Source of the DNA: an uncultured Clostridia bacterium
GTDB taxonomy: Bacteria > Bacillota > Clostridia > Christensenellales > Pumilibacteraceae
Direction: 5' to 3'
Assembly (NCBI GenBank): GCA_947066105.1
Contig: CAMSYM010000005.1
Location: forward strand, 44,132-108,131
DNA length: 64,000 bases
Under the pieces are notes generated by a model. The model saw nothing but the letters and a program-made list of their open reading frames with translations. It was not told where the DNA came from and searched no databases. Shown in pieces: positions 43,525 to 52,240 of this stretch. Both the position numbers and the translations under genes were made by a program. How positions within the stretch are numbered: position 1 is the stretch's first letter; every line of letters begins with the position of its first letter.

Positions 43525-45069
43525 TTACTTGACCGCCTTGTCGAGCGAACGGTACATCACCGCCTCGGCTACGTGTTTTGCGCCCACGCTCGCACTGCCG
43601 TCGAGATCGGCTATCGTGCGCGCCACTTTTAGTATGCGCGTATACGCGCGCGCGGACATTCCCAGTTTATCGAAAGCGCTTTGCATTATCTTTTCGCCCG
43701 CGGGATCGAGCGAGCAGTGCGTCTTTATCATCTCGCTCGTCATTTTGGCGTTGGAATGAACGGGCGTCCCCGCATACCGCGCGGTTTGGAGCTTTCTCGC
43801 GGCGTCTACGCGCGCTTTTACGTCCGCCGAGCTTTCCGCTTCGACGTCGGACGTAAGGTCGCCGTAATTGACTTCGTCCACTTCGATATGCAGATCGATC
43901 CTGTCCAAAAGCGGACCGGATATTCTCGACATATATTTGCCGCGTTGCGACGGCGTGCAAGTGCATTCGTGAGTAGCCGATCCGTAAAACCCGCACGGAC
44001 ACGGGTTCATGCTCGCAACGAGCATGAAGTTGGCGGGATATTCGACGGTGCGCGCCGCGCGCGATACCGTTATAACGCCGTCTTCGAGCGGTTGACGCAA
44101 AATTTCGAGCGCGTTTCTCGGATATTCGGGAAGCTCGTCCAAAAACAACACGCCGTTATGCGCATAGCTGATTTCACCCGGACGCGCGGACGATCCGCCG
44201 CCGGTAAGCGCTATGCGGCTCGTAGTATGGTGCGGACTGCGGAACGGGCGCTCCGTCACTATGCCGTAACGCTCGTCGAGTATGCCCGCCACCGAATGTA
44301 TCTTCGTGGTTTCGAGTATTTCGGATTCGGTCATATCGGGCAGAATGCCCGGCAAGCATTTGGCGAGCATCGTTTTACCGCCGCCGGGCGAGCCTATCGT
44401 TATGATGTTGTGACCGCCCGCCGCCGCGATCTCCAACGCGCGTTTGGCGGAATACTGACCTTTTACGTATTTAAGATCTTCCGCGACTACGCCGTACGCG
44501 TTAGGCAAAACATCGCATGTTTTTATGGGCGCGGGCGCATCGCCGTTGATTATTTTTACGGCGTCGCGCAAAGTCTTTACCGCATAAACTTCCACGCCGC
44601 GTATGTACATCGCTTCGCACGCATTGGCGTAAGGTATGACTATCTTTTTTACGCCGTGTTCACGCGCCGAGATAAGCATGGGCATTACGCCGTTGATGCG
44701 CGTTACCGCGCCCGAAAGCGACAGCTCGCCCAAAAACACGTATTCCCCGATCGTCGGCAACGGCTTCCGATGCTCGTCGACGCCCGCCTGCTCTGTGGAA
44801 GCCAACAGCCCTATCGCTATCGCCAGATCGAATATAGGTCCTTCCTTTTTGGTATACGCGGGCGCGAGATTGACCGTTATCTTGCGCGGAGTAAAGTCGA
44901 ATCCGCTGTTTTTTACCGCCGAACGCACGCGCTCGCGCGATTCTTTGATAGCCGTATCGGGCAAGCCCACAACGTCGAATCCGGGCAGTCCCGCGTGGAT
45001 ATCGACCTCCACGCCGACGCCATAGCCTTCCAAACCGTTAAGTGCGTAACTATTGATCCTCGCCAACAT
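43525..45069 (-). CDS. YifB/ComM family Mg-chelatase-like AAA ATPase
   Basis: YifB/ComM family protein of 514 residues. ComM of Gram-negatives is a hexameric branch-migration helicase for transformation; the role in clostridia is inferred. The N-domain is Lon-like (GLPGFDVVGLPDTAIKESRERV), then the AAA core: Walker A GSPGGGKTMLAKCLPG, RPFRSPHHTTSRIALTGGG, Walker B GVLFLDELPE, and the Cys cluster MNPCPCGFYGSATHECTC, ending with the C-terminal Mg_chelatase_C domain. Directly followed by dprA. Confidence 0.94.
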   Translation of the reverse strand: MLARINSYALNGLEGYGVGVEVDIHAGLPGFDVVGLPDTAIKESRERVRSAVKNSGFDFTPRKITVNLAPAYTKKEGPIFDLAIAIGLLASTEQAGVDEHRKPLPTIGEYVFLGELSLSGAVTRINGVMPMLISAREHGVKKIVIPYANACEAMYIRGVEVYAVKTLRDAVKIINGDAPAPIKTCDVLPNAYGVVAEDLKYVKGQYSAKRALEIAAAGGHNIITIGSPGGGKTMLAKCLPGILPDMTESEILETTKIHSVAGILDERYGIVTERPFRSPHHTTSRIALTGGGSSARPGEISYAHNGVLFLDELPEYPRNALEILRQPLEDGVITVSRAARTVEYPANFMLVASMNPCPCGFYGSATHECTCTPSQRGKYMSRISGPLLDRIDLHIEVDEVNYGDLTSDVEAESSADVKARVDAARKLQTARYAGTPVHSNAKMTSEMIKTHCSLDPAGEKIMQSAFDKLGMSARAYTRILKVARTIADLDGSASVGAKHVAEAVMYRSLDKAVK

Positions 45070-45072
45070 CGC

Positions 45073-46581
45073 TCAGCCCTTCTTGACCGAAAAATATTCT
45101 TTAAGACAGCCGCCAAACCCTTGCGCAGGCATGAGACACTTTTTATGCCCCGTCATGCCGACGTTGACCGTCACGACAGTAAAGTACAAATGCGCCAGCA
45201 ACGTCAGCACTGCGCAGATCACGGTAATAACGTTAGCCGCGCCCGCGACGGCAATGCTCTCGTCGCCGAAATTGAAGTCGGCAAGATTGTTGAGATATCC
45301 GAACGCCGACAACGTGCTCGCAATATTGACTACATATGCCAAACCGGCTACAAACAATACATGCAACAACCGTTTGTCGCGCACGAGCGCATACGCCGCG
45401 AGCAATAATATCAACGCGCTCTGCATGCCCGCGCCGCCGCTGCCGGGATAATATATCTGCATGGTAAACATCGAATACGCCGCAAGCATGACGAGCGTCG
45501 CGCGGTTGCGCTTGGAAAAATACACGACGCACACGACCGCAGTTATGATCGCCGTAAACATTAACGCGAAAACCCACGACGGGAACCGCGCGCCCGGCGT
45601 CGCACCGTTTTGACCGAATATCGAATATACGCTCAATCCGTTGACCGTAAAATACTTCCAAACGACGAACGGCGCAAGCAAAAAGTCGTAGATATATCCG
45701 AAAAAGCTCGCGTCGTACGGCAGTATCATAAACAAGCCTATAAGATACGCGCCCGCCGTCGAAACGACGACGCCTATCGGCACTGTCACGGCGGCGACAT
45801 ACCCGTCGGACAGCAACGCCTTGCCTTGGGGCGCGTCGCGCTTTATATTGATGACGGCTCTAACAAAATGGAATGCCGCAAAAACGCCCGCAACGGGTAT
45901 CAAATAAACGCCTTCCCTGCTCGAATACGCCGCCACGGTAAAGAACACGAGCGCGCAGATATGATTTTTACGCGCCAGAAAATAACACGCGAAACACCCG
46001 AACATTGCGGTGAATACTATCGGCGTACACCATACGCTCGATCCCATGAAGAATATAGGACACAAGTTTACGAACGCGCAAAGCACGATCGCTATGCGTT
46101 TGTTGAAATACCTGTCGGCGATCAGGTACACCGCGAATGCCGCGAGCAGATCCGCGATAATAAGCGGGAGCTTGACCGTAAACTGCATGCCGAGATCGTA
46201 GCTCGAAAGCCCCGTAACGTTGGCAAGTCCGCCGAATATGAGATACACGAAATAAACGACGGGATACAAAACGCCGTCGACATCGCCGTCGAAATATCCC
46301 GACAGACCGTGCGCTCTGAGATTATCGATCATGCGTGTAAACACTGCGTAATCGTCGCGGTAGCCGCGAATACACAATCCGAACCCCAGCCGCAACGCCG
46401 CGCCGACTGCGAATACCGTCAACAATATCAAAACTTTATGCTTGACTGCGCCGTCGTCGTCGACGAACCGACACAGCATGATTATCAACAGCGCGACCGC
46501 GAACAACGTCAGCAACACCGTAAAAACCGATATTATGGCATCGGACGCGACCGACGCTCCGCTTTGTGCAAAAAACTCCAA
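45073..46581 (-). CDS. Polytopic membrane protein, GT-C (mannosyltransferase-like) family
   Basis: Integral membrane protein of 502 residues with about 12 hydrophobic helices, starting at a TTG (46581) preceded by AGAGG. After the first two helices an acidic loop (IRGYRDDYAVFTRMIDNLRAHG) resembles the catalytic Asp loop of GT-C enzymes that use polyprenyl-phosphate sugars, and FDGDVDGVLYPVVYFVYLI fits the PMT/GT39 pattern. Acceptor and donor cannot be told. The C-terminal end is soluble and basic. Gene linkage to yifB-dprA seems to be through position only. Confidence 0.65.
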   Translation of the reverse strand: MEFFAQSGASVASDAIISVFTVLLTLFAVALLIIMLCRFVDDDGAVKHKVLILLTVFAVGAALRLGFGLCIRGYRDDYAVFTRMIDNLRAHGLSGYFDGDVDGVLYPVVYFVYLIFGGLANVTGLSSYDLGMQFTVKLPLIIADLLAAFAVYLIADRYFNKRIAIVLCAFVNLCPIFFMGSSVWCTPIVFTAMFGCFACYFLARKNHICALVFFTVAAYSSREGVYLIPVAGVFAAFHFVRAVINIKRDAPQGKALLSDGYVAAVTVPIGVVVSTAGAYLIGLFMILPYDASFFGYIYDFLLAPFVVWKYFTVNGLSVYSIFGQNGATPGARFPSWVFALMFTAIITAVVCVVYFSKRNRATLVMLAAYSMFTMQIYYPGSGGAGMQSALILLLAAYALVRDKRLLHVLFVAGLAYVVNIASTLSAFGYLNNLADFNFGDESIAVAGAANVITVICAVLTLLAHLYFTVVTVNVGMTGHKKCLMPAQGFGGCLKEYFSVKKG

Positions 46582-46598
46582 AACATTACCTCTTTTCT

Positions 46599-46627
46599 AT
46601 TGTAGCACTTGACGAACGCAAAAACAA
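46599..46627 (-). promoter_or_regulatory. Sigma-A type promoter for the GT-C-like protein operon
   Basis: Minus-strand -35 TTGTTT (46622-46627), 17-base spacer, -10 TACAAT (46599-46604), close before the TTG start. It may serve the whole GT-C-yifB-dprA-topA-trmFO run, since no other promoter is visible in it. Confidence 0.6.
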
Positions 46628-46718
46628 GCTTTTGCCGACATATCGAAATAATTGATTTTTCCGTTATAGGCTAACAAAATCACTTGCATTATATCAAATA
46701 CCGCCCTTAATTGCAAGA

Positions 46719-46747
46719 CTTTTACAAATGATTGACCGCTTTTACAA
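46719..46747 (+). repeat. Direct repeat CTTTTACAA upstream of sigK
   Basis: Two identical 9-base units at 46719-46727 and 46739-46747, 20 bases apart (about two helical turns), located upstream of the candidate sigK promoter. Spacing suits an activator binding on one face of the DNA. Confidence 0.5.
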
Positions 46748-46763
46748 GAAAAAACGCGGACAG

Positions 46764-46793
46764 GCAAATTTCGTCATATTTCGGCATATAAAT
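46764..46793 (+). promoter_or_regulatory. Possible SigE-type promoter of sigK
   Basis: Plus-strand -35 GCAAATT (46764-46770), 14-base spacer, -10 CATATAAAT (46785-46793); one mismatch to the -35 pattern and one or two to the -10. In Bacillus sigK is read by SigE with SpoIIID. A GGACAGG at 46758-46764 is one base off the SpoIIID core GGACAAG. Confidence 0.45.
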
Positions 46794-46833
46794 AAACTCC
46801 CGACACCGACAACAAAAAAAGCGAGGACATAAT

Positions 46834-47514
46834 ATGATAATCGAAACTTTTATGGCATTCCTGTCGCGGATATTCTTTTTTACGTCGTTCGTAAACACCA
46901 ACGGTTCGTTCCCCAAGCCGTTGACCGCCGAAGAGGAACGCACGTACTTCGAGCGTTACAAAAACGGCGACCGCGAGGCTTACGACACGCTCGTAAAACA
47001 CAACCTCAGACTTGTGGCGCACATAGTCAAAAAATACAACAACGCGGGCGAAGCGGACGATCTTATAAGCGTCGGCAGTATCGGGCTTATAAAGGGCATA
47101 GAAACCTTTTCGCCCGACAAAGGCTGTCAGCTTACCACATACGCCGCCAAATGCATAGAAAACGAGATCCTTATGTACATACGCGCCAACAAAAAACACC
47201 GTCAGGCAATTAGCCTGTTCGAGTCGGTCGGCACGGATAAGGAGGGCAACGACATCGCGCTCATGGACGTTATCCCCCAGCCCAAAGACGACTTCGCCGT
47301 CATCGAAAACAGCATCGTACTGGAAAAAGTCAAAAAAGTAATGGCGGAAGTTCTTACCGAGTCCGAACGCCAAGTTATTTCGTTGCGCTACGGGCTTTAC
47401 GACAAAACCGCCTACACCCAATCGCAGGTCGCGCAAAAACTGCGCATCTCGCGTTCGTACGTTTCGCGCATAGAAAAACGCGCAATAGCCAAGATAGCAA
47501 AAGCCATCAATTAG
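46834..47514 (+). CDS. sigK: Sporulation sigma factor SigK (pro-form)
   Basis: Late mother-cell sigma factor for coat and cortex genes. The 226-residue product starts with a hydrophobic pro-sequence of about 20 residues (METFMAFLSRIFFFTSF-like) that in Bacillus is cut by SpoIVFB. It has region 2 (EHNLRLVAHIVKK-like HNLRLVAHIVKKYNNAGEAD; DLISVGSIGLIKGIETFSPD; TYAAKCIENEILMYIRANKK) and region 4 (ERQVISLRYGLYD, QSQVAQKLRISRSYVSRIEK). The reading frame is continuous: no skin-type element interrupts it. GCGAGGAC precedes the ATG. The only large plus-strand gene here. Confidence 0.95.
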   Translation: MIIETFMAFLSRIFFFTSFVNTNGSFPKPLTAEEERTYFERYKNGDREAYDTLVKHNLRLVAHIVKKYNNAGEADDLISVGSIGLIKGIETFSPDKGCQLTTYAAKCIENEILMYIRANKKHRQAISLFESVGTDKEGNDIALMDVIPQPKDDFAVIENSIVLEKVKKVMAEVLTESERQVISLRYGLYDKTAYTQSQVAQKLRISRSYVSRIEKRAIAKIAKAIN

Positions 47515-47613
47515 CAACAAGTCGCCGCAAGTACCTTACTTCGCTCATATTCGATAAATAATATATTAACTATAAGCGATATCGGGCAATGATCATATAG
47601 CAGATTTTTTCGC

Positions 47614-47646
47614 ATAAAAATTGTCCATAGACTTTCGTCTATGGAC
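47614..47646 (-). terminator. Rho-independent terminator of rnpB
   Basis: Minus-strand arms 47637-47646 and 47623-47632 (GTCCATAGAC / GTCTATGGAC, ten perfect pairs) with a GAAA tetraloop, then AATTTTTATG. It starts right behind the last P1 bases of RNase P RNA. Confidence 0.95.
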
Positions 47647-47960
47647 GCGAGTATGACCCGTAAGCCGAATTTCGTTATGACGGTTATCTATCTTGCCTTT
47701 GCGTTGCCGCAAAGATCGAGCGATTACAAAGGACGGCGGACCACCTTGACCCTTATATCTTGCACCGAACGGGGTTTACACGGCTCGGAACGTTGCCGCT
47801 CCGACGGTGAGCTCTTACCTCGCCTTTTCAACCTTACCCTTAGCGGGCGGTAATTTTCTGTTGCACTTTCCTTGAAGTCGCCTTCACCGGTAGTTAGCCG
47901 GCGTTCTGTCCTGCGGTGTTCGGACTTTCCTCGTTAAAAACGCAACCGTCCGGTCATCTC
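47647..47960 (-). ncRNA. rnpB: RNase P RNA, bacterial type A
   Basis: Catalytic RNA of RNase P, which matures tRNA 5' ends. On the minus strand the conserved cores occur in order: GAGGAAAGTCCG (47921-47932), CAGAACGCCGGCTAACTACC, AAAGTGCAACAGAAAATTACC (as two parts), GGTAAGAGCTCACCG, GTAAACCCC, GGTGCAAGATA and AAATTCGGCTTACGGGTCAT. The ends pair to form P1 (GAGATGACC with GGTCATACTC). The 5' end is placed at 47960, seven bases below the -10 box; the 3' end at the P1 closing bases. Length about 314, type A rather than the type B of Bacillus. Confidence 0.95.
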
Positions 47961-47966
47961 CGAATA

Positions 47967-47996
47967 ATTATACCACTCGCACCGTATAAAAATCAA
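47967..47996 (-). promoter_or_regulatory. Sigma-A type promoter for rnpB
   Basis: Minus-strand -35 TTGATT (47991-47996), 18-base spacer, perfect -10 TATAAT (47967-47972). Predicted +1 is the G at 47960, the first base of the P1 helix. Confidence 0.8.
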
Positions 47997-48047
47997 GCGT
48001 TGCGACGCGGTTTTTGTTTAAATAAACAAATTTGCCCGAACAATACT

Positions 48048-49229
48048 TTATATCGGCTTTTTGCGCAAGATAGTCAATTCGGGCAACCGCTCGCCCAAAA
48101 GCTTATACCGCCGACACGGCACTTTCGCGTCGTCGACGGCGTTGCCGGATTCGTCGCGCATAGCGCCTATCGCGATCTGCTTGTTCAAATACCTATCGTC
48201 TGCCGATAGCGCTTCCAGCACGTCGCCCGTTTTAAAACGATTGCGCATTTCCACTACCGCGCCGTCCGTTTCGTCGCGCATGACAATCCCGCAAAAATCG
48301 TAATATTTATGCGCTTGCGCATCGTGTTGCGGTTGACCGTAGTAAAAACCCGTATTAAATCCGCGATTAGGCGCTTTGTACGTTTCCGCGACGTACTTCG
48401 CATCGACGGGCGCGCCACGCAAAACGCAGTCCAGCGCCTTTCTGTACGCGTTGACTACGCATGCGACGTAATACTCGGACTTTACCCGTCCTTCTATTTT
48501 CAACGACGTTACGCCCGCATCGACGATATCCTTTAAATGTTCTATCATGTTAAGGTCGTTGCCGCCGAAAATATACGTTCCGTCGCTCTCTACAAACTCC
48601 AAGCCTTCCGCCGTGTTTTCGGGCGTGAACACCATACGGCACGCTTGATTGCATTCGCCGCGGTTAGCCGACCGCCCCGTCAAATAATTGGACAGCAAGC
48701 ACCGCCCCGAATACGACACGCACATTGCGCCGTGGACGAACGCTTCCAGCTCCACGCTGTCGGGCAGGATGTCGCGCATCTTTCGGATCTGCGTGATACC
48801 GAGTTCGCGCGCAAGCACGATCCTGCTTACGCCCATATCCGCATAGACCTTTGCCGTAGCGGAATTCATCACATTTGCTTGCGTCGACACATGCACGGGC
48901 GCACCGACGCCCAGCTTTTTAATACGGCTTATAAGCCCCAAATCGGATACGATAAGCCCGTCGACGTGCAAGCTTTGAAGATAATCCAAATACTCGTCTA
49001 CGCCGTCGAGATCGTCGTCGTTGGGGAAAATATTAAGCGTGACGTAAAATTTCTTTTTGCGGCTGTGCGCGGCGAGCGACGCCGCCTTTAATTCGTCGTA
49101 ATCGAAGTTTTTACATGCGGCGCGCATGCCGAGCTTTTTGCCGGCTATATACACCGCGTCCGCGCCGTACTCGAAAGCGACGTCGAGCTTTTTAATATCG
49201 CCCGCAGGCGCCAACAGCTCGACGTTCAT
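48048..49229 (-). CDS. U32 family peptidase-like protein (tRNA hydroxylation type)
   Basis: U32 family protein of 393 residues. Members near this one (TrhP/YegQ-like) take part in 5-hydroxyuridine formation in tRNA, others in collagen degradation; which applies is inferred. The N-terminal TIM-barrel part reads ELLAPAGDIKKLDVAFEYGADAVY in two stretches, and the Cys signature is EAFVHGAMCVSYSGRCLLSN with NRGECNQACR following, likely Fe-S ligands. Its ATG shares one base with the RNase J stop, so the two are coupled. Confidence 0.92.
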   Translation of the reverse strand: MNVELLAPAGDIKKLDVAFEYGADAVYIAGKKLGMRAACKNFDYDELKAASLAAHSRKKKFYVTLNIFPNDDDLDGVDEYLDYLQSLHVDGLIVSDLGLISRIKKLGVGAPVHVSTQANVMNSATAKVYADMGVSRIVLARELGITQIRKMRDILPDSVELEAFVHGAMCVSYSGRCLLSNYLTGRSANRGECNQACRMVFTPENTAEGLEFVESDGTYIFGGNDLNMIEHLKDIVDAGVTSLKIEGRVKSEYYVACVVNAYRKALDCVLRGAPVDAKYVAETYKAPNRGFNTGFYYGQPQHDAQAHKYYDFCGIVMRDETDGAVVEMRNRFKTGDVLEALSADDRYLNKQIAIGAMRDESGNAVDDAKVPCRRYKLLGERLPELTILRKKPI

Positions 49230-50905
49230 CAGCAGTCTATCACCATCGGCAATATCATCGGACTGCGCCGAGTCTTTTTGAATATGTGGTTTTTAAGCTC
49301 TTTGCGTATGGTATTGTTCAGCGTGTTGCGGTCGCACTGACGCAGATCGAGTTCGGCGAGAATACGCGCTACCGCGTCTCTGCAACCGTCAAAAAAGTCG
49401 TCGCCGCCCTCTTTGTCGTAAGCGAAGCCGCGCGAAGTGATATCCATTGCGGACGCGGTCCCCGAAAGCTCGTCGATACAAATGACCGCTATGAGCAATC
49501 CGTCCTCCGCCAAATGCTTGCGATCGCGAAGCACCGTGCTGTCGGTATCGCCGACGCCCAGCCCGTCGACCAAAAGACTGCCAGACGCGACCTGCTCGCC
49601 TATCTTGAACGTTTTATGCGAAACGTACACGCAATCGCCGATGTCGGTGATTATGATGTGCGACGGCATTTCGCCCATTGCGACGGCAAGCTCCGCATGC
49701 TTTTGCAAATGCCGGTGTTCGCCGTGAACGGGTATAAAATACTGCGGCTTTAAAAGCGCGTGCATGAGCGACAGCTCGTCCCTGCATGCGTGACCCGAAA
49801 CGTGAAGCTCCGCAAGGCTTTCGTATATAACACGCGCGCCGTGACGGTAAATATTGTTTATAACGGTGTACACCATGCGCTCGTTGCCCGGAATAGGGTG
49901 CGCAGACAGTATTACCGTATCGTTGTAACCGAGCTTGACTTTACTGAACTCGTCGGACGCCATGCGCGTCAGCGCGCTCATCGGCTCGCCCTGACTGCCC
50001 GTAGTCAGTATGACAAGATCCTTATCGTCGACGTTTTTGACTTTTTCGATGTCCACGATCTGACTGCGGTCGATTTTAAGCTCGCCTATGCGCGCGGCGC
50101 ATTCCGCGACGTTTATCATAGACCGACCCGAAAACGCGACCTTGCGCCCGAACTCCGCCGCCAGATCTATTATCTGTTGCAAGCGGTGTATATTCGACGC
50201 GAACGTGGCTATGATAAGCCGTCTGTCCTTGTTCTCGTTGAATATGTTGCGCATAGACCGCCCGACGGTAGCTTCGCTCATGGACGAACCGGGGCGCTCG
50301 ACGTTGGTGCTTTCGCAAAGCAACAGCAATACGCCCTGCCTGCCTATTTCGGCTATGCGTTGAAGATCGATCATATTGCCGTCTATCGGCGTATAATCCA
50401 CCTTAAAGTCGCCCGTATGGAACACCGTGCCGACGGGCGTCGATATGGAAAGCGCGCACGATCCCGCTATCGAGTGCGATACCTTGACGAACTCTACCTT
50501 GAACGCCCTGCCGAGCGAAACGGTGCTTCCGGGCTGTACGACGTTGAGCTTGGCGTTGTCGATACGCATTTCGCGCAGTTTGTTCTCTATCAAAGCGAGC
50601 GTCAGACGCGTGCCGTAAACAGGCACATTGCACTCTTTGAGAAAATACGGCACAGACCCTATATGGTCCTCGTGTCCGTGCGTGATTACGATGCCGCGGA
50701 TCTTGTCCTTATTCAAAAGCAAATACGCGGGATCGGGTATGATAAGGTCGACGCCCGGCGTATCGGACGTAGGAAATGTCGATCCGCAATCGACTATTAT
50801 TATGTCCTCTCCGAATTCGAGCGCGGTCATATTTTTTCCGATCTCGCCTACGCCGCCCAAAAATATGACCTTTAAAATAGGTTCCACAAACTTTTTTTGT
50901 TGCAA
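49229..50905 (-). CDS. rnjA: Ribonuclease J
   Basis: RNase J, a metallo-beta-lactamase/beta-CASP enzyme with endo- and 5'-3' exonuclease activity on RNA. The 558-residue product starts at a TTG (50905) preceded by GGAGGAG. The active site is ITHGHEDHIGSVPYFL (HxHxDH), then HSIAGSCALSI, FHTGDFKVDYTP and the beta-CASP motifs (LLLCESTNVERPGSS, TTGSQGEPMSAL, HVSGHACRDEL, PVHGEHRHL). C-terminal dimerisation part follows. It has its own promoter (51114-51142) and an unusually long leader of about 200 bases. Confidence 0.96.
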   Translation of the reverse strand: MQQKKFVEPILKVIFLGGVGEIGKNMTALEFGEDIIIVDCGSTFPTSDTPGVDLIIPDPAYLLLNKDKIRGIVITHGHEDHIGSVPYFLKECNVPVYGTRLTLALIENKLREMRIDNAKLNVVQPGSTVSLGRAFKVEFVKVSHSIAGSCALSISTPVGTVFHTGDFKVDYTPIDGNMIDLQRIAEIGRQGVLLLLCESTNVERPGSSMSEATVGRSMRNIFNENKDRRLIIATFASNIHRLQQIIDLAAEFGRKVAFSGRSMINVAECAARIGELKIDRSQIVDIEKVKNVDDKDLVILTTGSQGEPMSALTRMASDEFSKVKLGYNDTVILSAHPIPGNERMVYTVINNIYRHGARVIYESLAELHVSGHACRDELSLMHALLKPQYFIPVHGEHRHLQKHAELAVAMGEMPSHIIITDIGDCVYVSHKTFKIGEQVASGSLLVDGLGVGDTDSTVLRDRKHLAEDGLLIAVICIDELSGTASAMDITSRGFAYDKEGGDDFFDGCRDAVARILAELDLRQCDRNTLNNTIRKELKNHIFKKTRRSPMILPMVIDC

Positions 50906-51113
50906 AATATTCTCCTCCGATAGTACTACCGAATTTTAATTTAAAAAATGCCCGACCATGCCCATACCGCCGCAGATCGACGATCGCTTGCTTTTCCGAT
51001 CGGTCTATCGATAAAACGACATAAAAATTTTGCGCAAAGCGCTTTAATATAAAAACGGGAATGCCGTAAATTACTTATTAAAATGACTTGTGCGACTTGC
51101 TCGCGTCGATATC
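50906..51113 (-). promoter_or_regulatory. Long 5' leader of rnjA
   Basis: About 200 non-coding bases between the rnjA promoter and its start. On the minus strand it contains a GCGC-TTT-GCGC hairpin followed by AAAATTTTTA (around 51028-51043) and a larger stem built on CGATCG repeats (around 50975-51012). No known riboswitch pattern is recognised. RNase J could act on its own leader as other RNases do; that is an inference. Confidence 0.4.
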
Positions 51114-51142
51114 ATTATAAACCATTCGCAGAAAAAACACAA
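51114..51142 (-). promoter_or_regulatory. Sigma-A type promoter for rnjA
   Basis: Minus-strand -35 TTGTGT (51137-51142), 17-base spacer, perfect -10 TATAAT (51114-51119). The start of transcription is expected near 51107. The stretch between here and the DUF362 terminator holds nothing else recognisable. Confidence 0.72.
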
Positions 51143-51197
51143 CTATTTTTTATTAACTTTTCGCAAAAAATATTCGCGTCGAAACCGTCACGTACGC

Positions 51198-51230
51198 AAA
51201 AAACAAAGAGCCGATCGCTGTCGACTCTTT
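51198..51230 (-). terminator. Rho-independent terminator after the DUF362 gene
   Basis: Minus-strand arms AAAGAGTCG (51222-51230) and CGGCTCTTT (51205-51213, one G-U) with an eight-base loop, then GTTTTTTG. About 70 bases after the DUF362 stop. Confidence 0.9.
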
Positions 51231-51299
51231 CTCGATATTTTTATGAAAATTCTTACGTTGCTTGCGTGGATCCGTTTACGCCCGTTTTGCGACGAACTT

Positions 51300-52166
51300 T
51301 TAAACTTCGATCAGCTCATACTCGGTCGAACCTACGCCTATCTCCGCCGCGCTGTCTATCGTATGCGCGCCGTTGCGGCTTTCCACACGCTCCAAAAAAT
51401 GCTTTTGCCCGGGATCGTCCTTAGCGGCGTATACGAGATCCAAGCACGCTCTGTCTATCGCTACGGGGTCGTCGGATACCAATATGCCGATATCCTTAAT
51501 GCACGGATCTTCGGCAACGGCGCAACAATCGCAGTCTACCGACATGTTTTTCATCACATTGACGTAAACGATATTCCCGTCGAAAAAGTCGACGACCGAT
51601 CTTGCGGCGTCCGCCATCGATTCCAAAAACTTATCGTGTTCGGCGTCCCAAAACTTAACGACGTCGCCCGCGCCGTGGATATACCTTTTACCGAACGCCG
51701 ACGCAACGCCTATCGACAGCTGTTTTATCGCGCCGCCGTAGCCGCCCATCGGGTGTCCTTTAAAGTGCGAAAGCACGAGCATCGAATCGTAGTTTTTAAT
51801 GTTCTTTCCGACATAGTTCTTTTTTATTACCTTGCCTTGCGATATGTCCAATACTATATCGGGACCTTCGCCGTCCATAATATCCACTTTGTACAGCTTG
51901 CTCCAACCGTGGACGGACATTGTCTTTATATGCTTTTCGGTAGTGTCGCGCCCGCCCTCGTACGCGGTATTGCATTCGGTGACAGTGCCGCCGACTTTGT
52001 TTATTATCGGTTGCCAAAACTCGGGCTTTAAAAAATTCTGATTGCCCGGTTCGCCCGAATGCACTTTAACGGCGACGTTGCCCGAAAGCGTTTTGCCGAG
52101 CATATCGTAAAGCCGCACTACCGTTTGGGGCGTTATCGCCCGCGAAAAATATACCTTTTTTGCCAT
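51300..52166 (-). CDS. DUF362 domain-containing protein
   Basis: DUF362 family protein of 288 residues, cytoplasmic, no signal peptide. The family often occurs with ferredoxin domains, but no 4Fe-4S ferredoxin domain follows here. Visible family parts are NVAVKVHSGEPGNQNFLKPE, ECNTAYEGGRDTTEKH, LVLSHFKGHPMGGYGGAIKQ and GILVSDDPVAIDRACLDLV. A Cys group (CDCCAVAEDPC, about residue 210-220) may bind a metal or cluster. GGAGGA precedes the ATG. It begins 74 bases after the giant surface protein gene. Biochemical role unknown. Confidence 0.88.
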   Translation of the reverse strand: MAKKVYFSRAITPQTVVRLYDMLGKTLSGNVAVKVHSGEPGNQNFLKPEFWQPIINKVGGTVTECNTAYEGGRDTTEKHIKTMSVHGWSKLYKVDIMDGEGPDIVLDISQGKVIKKNYVGKNIKNYDSMLVLSHFKGHPMGGYGGAIKQLSIGVASAFGKRYIHGAGDVVKFWDAEHDKFLESMADAARSVVDFFDGNIVYVNVMKNMSVDCDCCAVAEDPCIKDIGILVSDDPVAIDRACLDLVYAAKDDPGQKHFLERVESRNGAHTIDSAAEIGVGSTEYELIEV

Positions 52167-52198
52167 TATTTCCTCCGATCGATGTTATCCAAAGCGGT

Positions 52199-52233
52199 CG
52201 AAACCGCAAAGGTATCACGCCCTTGCGGTTTCG
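52199..52233 (-). other. Strong hairpin between the giant gene and the DUF362 gene
   Basis: Inverted repeat CGAAACCGCAA ... TTGCGGTTTCG (eleven pairs plus a short extension past a one-base bulge) immediately after the giant gene's stop. There is no T-run behind it on either strand, so it may protect the 3' end of a processed message or act as a weak terminator. Confidence 0.6.
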
Positions 52234-52240
52234 CCAAACA

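Noticed and set aside
43681..45408. Open frame of 575 codons on plus opposite yifB
   Set aside because: Antisense to an intact AAA ATPase gene; no start signals or known domains.
47641..47853. 70-codon plus-strand frame
   Set aside because: It lies antisense to RNase P RNA, whose conserved cores, P1 pairing, promoter and terminator are all present.
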